Shown here: in pieces, positions 49,679 to 59,000 of the stretch
Position numbering within the stretch: position 1 is the first letter of the stretch
Layout: every line of letters starts with the position of its first letter
Origin: Flavobacterium sp. CFS9
GTDB lineage: Bacteria > Bacteroidota > Bacteroidia > Flavobacteriales > Flavobacteriaceae
Direction of reading: 5' to 3'
Assembly (NCBI RefSeq): GCF_041154745.1
Contig: NZ_AP031573.1
Span: forward strand, 1 to 64,000
DNA: 64,000 nt
Made by a program: the position numbers and the translations under genes
Notes under the pieces: generated by a model
Told to the model about the DNA's origin: nothing
The model's input: the letters and a program-made list of their open reading frames with translations, nothing else
Database searches by the model: none

Positions 49679-49732
49679 TTTATTGTTATTGTTATTGTTA
49701 TTGTTATTGTTATTGTTATTGTTATTGTTATT
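49679..49732. repeat. Hexanucleotide tandem repeat (TATTGT)n between two NRPS genes
   Basis: Eight perfect TATTGT units plus a partial unit fill the gap between the stop of one NRPS gene (49,736) and the start of the next (49,641). On the coding strand it is (ACAATA)n. It lies about 37 nt ahead of the Hpg NRPS start codon, so copy-number slippage would change leader length without touching either frame. Confidence 0.9.
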
Positions 49733-49735
49733 ACA

Positions 49736-52700
49736 TTAGATTGTGATGTTTTCGCTTTCAACATCTTCCAGTTCTTCGTTATTGGCCCAAATGACATTGT
49801 CTATTTCGTTAGCCAGATTCTCTATAGTTGGATTGTTGAACAAATCAGATATTGTAAGTCTCACCTCTAACTGATTGTTGATCAGGTTGAACATTTTTAC
49901 TGCTTTTAAACTGTGTCCGCCCAGATCAAAGAAGTTGTCTGCGAGTCCTATTTTCTCTATTTCTAAAACAGCTTCCCATATCTTCGCCAGTGTTTTTTCA
50001 GTAGGTGTTACGGGTTCAGTATAGACTGCACGTTCTGTTTCCAGATCGGTTATTTCAGGAAGTTTAGCTCTGTCTACTTTTCCGTTGATGTTTAACGGGA
50101 ACTCTCGTAAAAAGACAAAATGATTGGGGATCATATATTTCGGCAATTGGGTTCTGAGCCAGTTTTTCAAAGTATTACTTTCGAGATCTTCATCAGTAAC
50201 CAAATAGGCAATTAATTTCTTTTCCGCTGCCGTACCTTCTGTTATGACCACCAATGATGAAAATATTAATTGGTGCGTACATAATATATTTTCAATTTCT
50301 CCAAGTTCGATTCGGTAACCTCGTAATTTTACCTGATTGTCTTTTCTTCCAATAAATTCTATTGTATTGTTAGAAGTCCACCTGCCTAAATCACCTGTTT
50401 TGTAAAGTCTTTCCTCTTTTTTATAAGGGTTTGTGATGAATTTGGAATGAGTCAGTTCGGAATTGTTCAGATAGCCTCTTGCCAGACCGTCACCTCCTAC
50501 GCATATTTCACCAATGGCTCCTTTAGGTACCAGCTGATGGTTTTTATCCAAAATATAAACAGTACTATTACTTATAGGAACACCAATGGAAACGGATGTT
50601 TTTATCGGTAAGTCAATGGTATGGGTTATGGAAAATGTTGTGTTTTCGGTAGGCCCATAACCATTGACAACTACTAATTCAGGATAAGTACTTTTCAGTT
50701 TCGTAATATGGTGTGGAGACAAAACATCTCCTCCGCAAAGTATTGTTTTTAAGTTTTTGAATAAGATTAGGTTCTCGTCTACCAACTGATGCAGCCAGCC
50801 TGCGGTAAACCACATCATGGTAACTTTTTCGTTTGCAACCACTTCGTTCATTCCTCTTACGGACAATAGTGTATTTTCGTCGCAAATGACCAGAGTACCT
50901 CCGTTTAAAAGCATTCCCCAATACTCGAAAGTACTGGCATCAAACGAAAAAGCTCCTGTAGCCAGTAATACTTCTTCTCCGGTGAGGTTTAGGAAATTGT
51001 TGTTCTTTACTAGTCTGACAACACTTTGCTGCTCTATTAAAACGCCTTTTGGTTCTCCGGTAGAACCTGAGGTGTACATGACATAAGCCAGATCGCTTGC
51101 TTTCGCATAAGTACTTTCAAACTTAGACGAATAATCGGCCTGTGATTGTACAAAATCTTCGATTAGATCCACTGCAATCAAACATTCTGCATTAGCATCT
51201 TTAATGATGTAACTGATTCGTTCCTGAGGATAATCAGCCGAAATGGGTACATAAGCACAACCCGATTTTAACAAGGCTAAGATGCTTATGATCTGCCATT
51301 CATTTTTTGGCAAATAAATTGCCGCCAATTCGCCTGTTACTTTGTAATTCTCTTCTAAATAATTGGCCAGCTGATTGGCAACATTATTGAGTTCGTGATA
51401 AGTGTACTTTTGTTTTTTGTATACCAGAGCTGTTTTTTCGGGTGTCAGGGCAACCTGCTTTTCAAACAATTCGATAATCGATGAATCTTTCGGATACCCG
51501 GTTTGATGACCGCTCAATTCTTCCAGTAAATGTTTTTTCTCTGCTTCTGTCAAACAATCGATCGCACTTATTTTTTGAGCTCCGTTTTGGGTCACCTGCA
51601 ATAGTATCTGCTCTAAATGATTAAGCAATGCCGTAATTTTTTCTGAAGAGAATATATCGGTGTTGTATTCTAATGCCAGGGTAAGTGTCGAATCGGTCAC
51701 TAAAAAATCAAATGTCAAATCAAATTTGGCAGTGATCCCATTACCCACAGCGTCGATAATCGCATCATAAGACTCTAAATCTGATGTTGGATTGTTTTCT
51801 TCTCTGGCGGTAACGATGATATCAAACAATGGATTTCTGCCTGCATCGTATTTAATGTCTAAAAGTTTAATTAATTCGTCAAGCGGAAATTTTTGATGTT
51901 CTTTGGCATTGATTACATTCTCTTTTACTTGTTTTAAAGTTTCTGTAAAAGAAGCGTTTTCATTTAAATGTGTTCGCAACGGAATGGTATTGGCATAAAA
52001 ACCAATCTGATCAAACAGTTCCGGATAGTCGCGGTTTACGATTGGACTTCCTGTGATGATATCCTGATCGCCGGTATTTTTATAGATTAAAATATTGGTT
52101 ACGGCTAAAAAGACCATAAAACGCGAAACTTCTTCGTTCTCACATAAGCTGTTCAGGTCTTTCAAAATGCTGCCTTCTAAAACTTTTGAGCGTACTGCGC
52201 CGTTATGTGTTTTGATGTTGGGTCTTTTTTGATCTCCCAATTCACTTACGATTGGCAAACTGCCTTCAAATTGTTTCAGCCAGTACTTTTTATCTGCTTC
52301 AATAGCATCACTTTTAACGATACTTTGCTCCCAAGCCGCATAATCCTTGAACTGTATGGCTAGAGGTGGTAAAGTAATTTCTGCGTTCTTGCTGTGCTTT
52401 TCATATAAAGCGTAAAGTTCTTTCACAAAAACATCGGTTGACCATCCGTCAAAAATGATATGATGAAAAAGAATACTGATGATCCATTTGTCTTCTTTAA
52501 CGCTTATCAGCGCTGCTTTCATCAAAGGAGGCGTTTCTAAATTAAAAGACACATCACCTGTTTCGATAAGCACTTTTTGTAACTCTTTTTCTAAGGTTTC
52601 GCTGTTACGCAAATCCAAATATTGAATTTTTAAAGGTTCCGTTTTCTCGATCGGAACAATGATCTGTCCAGGTTCACCATATTCATTTGTAACAAAAGCG

Positions 52701-55700
52701 GTTCTTAAGATTTCATGTCGTTCTATTAAATCGTATACTGCTTTAGTAAAGAATTCTAAGTTTACAGCTTCCTTTTTAATATCTATTATTCTGATATTGT
52801 AAGCTTTATTCACCTGAGCATCTATAGAACATATATTGTACATTCGATACTGAGAAGAGGATAAAGGATAACCTGGTGCTATTTCTGCACGCGGAATTGT
52901 TAGGGTGTAGCGGTTTAAAGAACGATCAATATAAGCAGCCTGTTCTTCTATAGTAGGATGAATATATATTTCTTTTATGTTGAGGTGCATGCCGAAATTC
53001 ACAAAAATCTGATTGGACAGCTTGATCATTTTTAAACTATGTCCGCCTAAATGGAAGAAATTGTCCTGAATTCCAACCGCTTTGCGATCCAGAATGCGCT
53101 GCCATATTTCGGCTAGTTTTATTTCGGTCTCTGTTACGGGCTTAACGTAATCTGTTTTTCTTACGGCATTGGTATCCAAAGGATGCGGCAGTTTTTTGGC
53201 ATCTACTTTTCCGTTTACCGTTAATGGAATCTCTTTTAGTTGTACGTAATAATCCGGAATCATAAAAGATGGCAATATCCCTTTCAGAAAATGTACCAGC
53301 TCTTGTGCATCCATTGGTTTTGTGGCCTTTAAATAGACTACAATTTCTTTCTCGTCACCTGAGACTGTAATGGTTTTGGCAATGGTGAAATCTACGTATT
53401 CATTTGACAATAGCGCATTTTCTATTTCCTCCAATTCGATTCGATATCCTCTTACTTTAACCTGATTGTCTTTACGTCCGACAAATTCTATTTTACCATT
53501 TGGAAGTCTTTTGACCATATCACCTGTTCTGTACAGTTTTTCATCGGTCTTAAATGGGTTTACGACAAACTTTTCGGCTGTTATTTCTTCCTGATTCAAA
53601 TACCCTCTTGTTACCTGATTTCCGGAAATACACAATTCACCTATGCTGTAAACCGGACATAGTTTTAAATGATCGTCCAGTACATAAGTTGCATTATAGG
53701 CATTGCTTTGTCCTATTACTGCGTTTGGAAATTGTTTAATGTTAGGCAAATAACTTTCAGATGTAATAAAAATCGATCCTTCGGTTGGACCGTACAGTAC
53801 GTTTATAACTGCATTGGTAAATACTTCTCTTATTTCTTCGAGAATCCCGACAGGTATTTTATCACCTCCGATAAAAATCGATTCTATATGCTGGTAGGAT
53901 TGCTGGATATTGTTCGTTTTTATATGATCAATAACCGCTCGCATCAGCGTTGGTACAGCGTGAAAGCTATTGGCTTGTCTGAGAATTTTGGAGAGCTCCT
54001 CCATGTCTTTTATTTCATCATTGGATACCATCACTACTTTTCCTCCTGCCAACAGGGGATGAAATAATTCGAAAAGAAAAATATCAAACGAATTGGAGGC
54101 CAGCAAAGGCAGCACGGGCTTTTGAGAAATCACAAAACTGTTTTTTGTATTGACCAGCAAAGCACAGATACTTCTATGCTCGACAAGCACTCCTTTTGGT
54201 TTTCCTGTCGATCCTGAAGTATAAATAAGATAGGCCAAATCGGACGGGGAAATTGTGGTATATGAAATCGTCGTATTTACTTTAGGATGTACTTTGAAAC
54301 GATTGATAAAGTCCTCATCAATAATAATCGAACTGTTACTATCTTTCAGTATGTAATCTACTCTGTCCTGTGGCAAATTAATATGCAGCGGAACGTATAC
54401 GGCTCCTGCTTTTAAGATTCCCAACAGCGCAATAACCAGCCAATCATTTCGATCCAGCTGCATGGCAATAAAATCTCCGGACTGTACTTTATATTCTGAA
54501 ATAAGAAAGCCTGCAAACTGATCTGCAATTGAATTTAATTCGGTAAAGCTGTACTGCTCTTCTCCATAAACCAGAGCAATATCGTCCTGATTCTCCTGCG
54601 CTACATTTTCAAACAACTGTACCAAAGTGTATTCAGGAGAAGCTTCTTTCAGCATGTCATGACCGGACAAAGACAATACGGCTTCTTTTTCTGATTCTTG
54701 CAAAAGTTCAATTTCGGAAACCGGAATATCAAAATTTTCTGCTACAGTATTTACGACTTGTTCAAAATGATTTTTAAGCGCTGCAATATCACTTTCATCA
54801 TATTTTTTGGCATTAAACGTAAAACGGATACTGATGTCTTTTCCCGGTACAATTGCCAGTGAAAAATCATAGTTTTCTCCCTCATAAGCTGTCGTTTCTA
54901 ATAGTTTAATAGTTGTTTTTTCACTTTCGCCTATACCTTCGGCGGCTATATAGTTTTCAAAAACAATGATATGATCAAACAGTGACTGACCGTTGTTTAC
55001 ACTGCGCTGTATGTCACTAATGGCCTGATAATGGTAAGGCAGACTTTTTATGCCCTGCTCCTGTGTCTGCAGCAAGATTTGCTTTACAGTTGTCTGATCG
55101 TCAAATGAAATCCTAACCGGAATTGTATTGATAAAAAGCCCGATAATATTGGCTACATCGTGAATTTCTGCAGGTCTGCCCGATACTACTCCACCAAAAA
55201 CCACATCATTTGTATTGTTGTATTTGGCTAATAAAATTCCCCAGATCGTCTGAAAAAAGACATTTTCAGTACTACTATTCTCCTGACAGAAAACGGCTAG
55301 TTTTTCTCTTAAACTTCCACTAATGGTATAGAAAATTTCTCCGGGAGTAAAGGTTTCTGTATGCTGTTTTGGAAAGGGCAATGTGCTTAAGCCCTGAAAA
55401 TCTTCCAGATAATGGTTCCAGTATTGCAATGATTTTTCTTTGTCATTTTTCATCAGCCATTTCACATAATCTGAATACGAAGTAGCTTTAGGTAAAATGT
55501 TTCTTTTCCCCTGAAGTAAACCTTCATAAAGCGCAAAAAACTCGCCAATCAAAATACCGATACACCAACCGTCCATGATAATGTGATGATGACTCCAGAT
55601 TAATTCATACTGGTTTTCACTCGTTTTTACAACGGTGAGACGCATTTGTGAACCTACAGTCAGATCAAAGCTTTTTGCAATATCCTGCTCTTTTATTGAG

Positions 55701-55987
55701 GCTATGGTCTCGCTTGTATTTCCGGTAATGTCCAGAAAAGTAAAGTTGGAAGGCACTTCGTTTTGAACAATCTGCAAAAGATCTTCACCCACATTATCCC
55801 GAAAACAAGTTCTCAGCACATCATGTCTTGCAATCAGCTGATCGTAACTTTCTTTAAGATAATTGATATTCAATTCAGCTTCTATTTTATAAGAGGACTG
55901 CTCAAAATACATTGATTTAGAAAGTTTCCAATGGAAATAAATTCCTTCCTGCAATGGTGTTAACGGGTATATATCTTTAATTTTCAT
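49736..55987 (-). CDS. NRPS, C-A(Hpg)-T-C-A(Val)-T
   Basis: The 2,083-residue protein has C (1-440; HHIIMDG at 134-140), A (460-955), T (975-1040), C (1060-1500), A (1515-2000) and T (2005-2070). The first A reads D-I-F-H-F-G-L-I-F-K (Hpg-like). The second reads D-A-F-W-L-G-G-T-F-K, one residue from the Val code D-A-F-W-I-G-G-T-F-K. The protein starts with IYPLTPLQEGIYF, as expected of a C domain that follows an E domain, and the upstream NRPS does end in E with a COM-like tail. It ends in the short acidic tail ESENITI, which looks like a partner for a beta-hairpin docking domain and not for the COM-type start of the next protein. A 20-nt gap separates it from the upstream gene. Confidence 0.93.
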   Translation of the reverse strand: MKIKDIYPLTPLQEGIYFHWKLSKSMYFEQSSYKIEAELNINYLKESYDQLIARHDVLRTCFRDNVGEDLLQIVQNEVPSNFTFLDITGNTSETIASIKEQDIAKSFDLTVGSQMRLTVVKTSENQYELIWSHHHIIMDGWCIGILIGEFFALYEGLLQGKRNILPKATSYSDYVKWLMKNDKEKSLQYWNHYLEDFQGLSTLPFPKQHTETFTPGEIFYTISGSLREKLAVFCQENSSTENVFFQTIWGILLAKYNNTNDVVFGGVVSGRPAEIHDVANIIGLFINTIPVRISFDDQTTVKQILLQTQEQGIKSLPYHYQAISDIQRSVNNGQSLFDHIIVFENYIAAEGIGESEKTTIKLLETTAYEGENYDFSLAIVPGKDISIRFTFNAKKYDESDIAALKNHFEQVVNTVAENFDIPVSEIELLQESEKEAVLSLSGHDMLKEASPEYTLVQLFENVAQENQDDIALVYGEEQYSFTELNSIADQFAGFLISEYKVQSGDFIAMQLDRNDWLVIALLGILKAGAVYVPLHINLPQDRVDYILKDSNSSIIIDEDFINRFKVHPKVNTTISYTTISPSDLAYLIYTSGSTGKPKGVLVEHRSICALLVNTKNSFVISQKPVLPLLASNSFDIFLFELFHPLLAGGKVVMVSNDEIKDMEELSKILRQANSFHAVPTLMRAVIDHIKTNNIQQSYQHIESIFIGGDKIPVGILEEIREVFTNAVINVLYGPTEGSIFITSESYLPNIKQFPNAVIGQSNAYNATYVLDDHLKLCPVYSIGELCISGNQVTRGYLNQEEITAEKFVVNPFKTDEKLYRTGDMVKRLPNGKIEFVGRKDNQVKVRGYRIELEEIENALLSNEYVDFTIAKTITVSGDEKEIVVYLKATKPMDAQELVHFLKGILPSFMIPDYYVQLKEIPLTVNGKVDAKKLPHPLDTNAVRKTDYVKPVTETEIKLAEIWQRILDRKAVGIQDNFFHLGGHSLKMIKLSNQIFVNFGMHLNIKEIYIHPTIEEQAAYIDRSLNRYTLTIPRAEIAPGYPLSSSQYRMYNICSIDAQVNKAYNIRIIDIKKEAVNLEFFTKAVYDLIERHEILRTAFVTNEYGEPGQIIVPIEKTEPLKIQYLDLRNSETLEKELQKVLIETGDVSFNLETPPLMKAALISVKEDKWIISILFHHIIFDGWSTDVFVKELYALYEKHSKNAEITLPPLAIQFKDYAAWEQSIVKSDAIEADKKYWLKQFEGSLPIVSELGDQKRPNIKTHNGAVRSKVLEGSILKDLNSLCENEEVSRFMVFLAVTNILIYKNTGDQDIITGSPIVNRDYPELFDQIGFYANTIPLRTHLNENASFTETLKQVKENVINAKEHQKFPLDELIKLLDIKYDAGRNPLFDIIVTAREENNPTSDLESYDAIIDAVGNGITAKFDLTFDFLVTDSTLTLALEYNTDIFSSEKITALLNHLEQILLQVTQNGAQKISAIDCLTEAEKKHLLEELSGHQTGYPKDSSIIELFEKQVALTPEKTALVYKKQKYTYHELNNVANQLANYLEENYKVTGELAAIYLPKNEWQIISILALLKSGCAYVPISADYPQERISYIIKDANAECLIAVDLIEDFVQSQADYSSKFESTYAKASDLAYVMYTSGSTGEPKGVLIEQQSVVRLVKNNNFLNLTGEEVLLATGAFSFDASTFEYWGMLLNGGTLVICDENTLLSVRGMNEVVANEKVTMMWFTAGWLHQLVDENLILFKNLKTILCGGDVLSPHHITKLKSTYPELVVVNGYGPTENTTFSITHTIDLPIKTSVSIGVPISNSTVYILDKNHQLVPKGAIGEICVGGDGLARGYLNNSELTHSKFITNPYKKEERLYKTGDLGRWTSNNTIEFIGRKDNQVKLRGYRIELGEIENILCTHQLIFSSLVVITEGTAAEKKLIAYLVTDEDLESNTLKNWLRTQLPKYMIPNHFVFLREFPLNINGKVDRAKLPEITDLETERAVYTEPVTPTEKTLAKIWEAVLEIEKIGLADNFFDLGGHSLKAVKMFNLINNQLEVRLTISDLFNNPTIENLANEIDNVIWANNEELEDVESENITI

Positions 55988-56006
55988 AGCTTTTTTAGTC
56001 GTACGG

Positions 56007-59000
56007 TTACAGCATTTTGTTTAATTCTTCCAGACTGCTTAGGTCTAAACCTTTATAGGTAAAATCAACAGGGGTTAAATGGGTTTCTTTTTCTTCGGAA
56101 AGACTGGAAATCAAAGATTCCAATTCGTATTGATACGCTTCTTTTAAGTTTTCTATGGTTTCATTTCTGAAATAGTTGGTATTAAACGAAAGCATAATCT
56201 GTAACTGGCCATTGACTAAAATTCCCGATACATCCAGTGTTCCCGTTCTTTCGGTATTGGCAGCTATTTCTCTTCCTTTAGCAACATCTGTGAACTGAAA
56301 GATTTGATCTTCTTTGTTCGATTGTCCTAAATCAAAATCCCCCAGGTAGTTAAAGGAAACATCTGCTTTTACATTTAAATCGCAGTCATTTAAGTATTTC
56401 AAAATCCCGAACCCGATGCCTTTATTCGGAATTCGATGCAGCGTTTCTTTTACTTCTATTAATTGACCAATGTTATCCTGTTTCTTTTTTAGCGTGATGA
56501 GTACGGGATATATTGTGGTAAACCAGCCCACCGTTCTGGTGATGTCTATTTCTGAATTAATATCTTCTCTTCCGTGACCCTCGAGCTGAATCGCTACCTT
56601 ATCGATATCGAAATTTTTACCAATTGCAAGCGATAAACCTGCAATTAAAACATCGTTTATATTGGTTTTATAAGCTTTGTGTGCTTCTGTCAATAATTTT
56701 TCGGTAAAGCTTTGATCGAGCTGAAATATTTTTGTTTCAAAATCTTTATAAAAATTATTGCCTTCATAATCAAAATCCTTAGGGAGTTCGGAGGTACTGA
56801 ACTGCGTTGCTTCGTTTATAGAAGACCAATAAACTTCCTCTTCCATCATGGTCATTGAATTGGCATATTCCAATTGTTTTTCCTGCCAGTATTTTAAGGA
56901 ATGTGTTTTTTGAGGCAATTCTAATGCTGTTCCTGCTTCGTACTGCGCGTACAAAGTCATTAAATCCTCCAAAATAATTCTCCACGAAACACCGTCAATC
57001 ACCAGGTGATGAGAAAGCAGCAGCAAATAATCAGCATCTTCTCTTTTTAACAAAACTGCTTTAAACAAGGGACCTTTTTCTAAGTCGAAAGAAGCCTGAT
57101 AAGCATCACAAATAGTTTCAAATTCAGAAGCTGCAACATCAGAGTGAACGTACAATTGAAATTCAAATCCCTCATTTTTAATTTCCTGAATCCATTCGTT
57201 GCCTTCCTCTTTAAATACCGCTCTTAAAGCATCGTGCTGTACCGTTAGCTTTTGAAAAATTTGTGTCAATCCTTTTTCCGACAAAGACTTCGATGATTTT
57301 AGCAAGATCGATTGGTTGAAATGATTTTTATTCTGCGAAGTCACCTCAAAGAAATACTTCTGAATTGGCGTAAGCGGAATGGTTCCTTCTACTGCGTTTT
57401 GATCTATCTCCTGCTTTGCCAGTTTTACATGAAGCGCTAATTCCTGTATGGCAGTATATTGCATAACATCCTGTACCGTTAATACGAATCCAAGTTGTTT
57501 TAATTTGGAGATAATTTGTATCGCTTTTATCGAATCTCCTCCCAAAGCAAAAAAGTCATCTTCTATACCTATGCTTTCTTTTTGCAGAATTTGCTGAAAT
57601 ACATGCACCAAAGCAGCTTCTGTTTCATTAGAAGGCGGTACATACGAGTCCCCTTTCAGGGTATATTTATTGGCTAAAACTACTAAAGTCTTTTTATCTA
57701 CTTTACCATTCGGCAATAACGGAAATTCATTGGACTGTGTATAGCTTGTTGGTACTGCGTATACCGGTAATTGTTCTTTCAGGTGCTTTTTCAGATGGTC
57801 AATATTTACTGTAATGTCGGTTAGCAGATGCCCTACTAAAATACCTTCACTGTAGGTAACAACTGCTCCGTCAACACCTCTAAAATTCAGAAGCGCATTT
57901 TCGATTTCGCCCAATTCCAGACGATTTCCTCTTATCTTGATTTGATTGTCTTTTCTACCTAAAAACTCAATGTTACCATCCGAAAATCTCTTGGCTAAAT
58001 CTCCTGTCTTGTACATTTTTGTTCCAAGTTCAAACGGATTGTCGACAAACTTTTCTTTAGAAAGCTCCGGATTGTTCCAATAACCGCTTGAAAGCCCTTT
58101 ACCGGCAATATGAATTTCTCCAATCAAACCGTCAATGGCCAATTCATTATTATCATTCAGAATATAAACTGAGCTGTTGGCAATAGGTTTTCCGATAGAA
58201 GGGATAAATTCCACAGTCGGTTCATACACATAATAACTGGCCCAAACGGTACATTCTGTGGGTCCGTATTCGTTAAAAAGTTTACAGTTTTTAAGAGTCG
58301 TCACATTCTGATGCAGATCAACCAGCTGTTTGGTGCATTCTTCTCCTGCTACAATTACTGTTTTTAACTTATTTGGATGCTCTCCCAGCTGGTTAAGCAA
58401 TAACTGATAATAAGAAGGAACGGTAAGTAAGTGAGAAACCTCTTCCTCTACAAGAATATCAACTATCGTATCGACATCCGAAACTCTGATTTTAGGGGCA
58501 AAGACCAATTTGGCTCCTCCCGTAATTGTCCCGAAAATTCCGGCGATAGAACTGTCAAATGAGATCGAAGACAGCAATAAAAATGCCGCTGCATCAGGAT
58601 AAGTCTCCAGTCTTGCGATAGTAGAAAACATTAAATTTTCATGATTTATAACCACTCCTTTTGCATTACCCGTAGATCCTGAAGTATAAATTACGTAGGC
58701 CGCATCAGCAGGATTTACTTGTGTCTCGAATACAGCGCTTTCAGCCGCAATCGAATCCATTTGAATGTCCGTGGCAAAAAACTCTCCTGTATAAAAGTCG
58801 AGGTCAAAAAGATAATCGGATTGCGTGAGCAGCACGTTTAATCCGCTGTCCTGAATAATATGCTGAATTCTTTGTTTTGGATATTCCGGATCGATCGGCA
58901 CATAAGCACATCCTGTTTTCAAAATTCCCAGAATGCAGACCAGTACATTTTCAGAATTATCAATCATTAATCCTATAAAATCGTTCTTTTTGAGGGTATG

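Noticed and set aside
49679..49732. Hexanucleotide repeat as a CRISPR array
   Set aside because: The unit is 6 bp with no spacers and no cas genes nearby.
50679..51086. Small opposite-strand and alternate-frame ORFs inside the NRPS genes
   Set aside because: They are shadows of the long conserved A-domain coding sequence and carry no family signal of their own.
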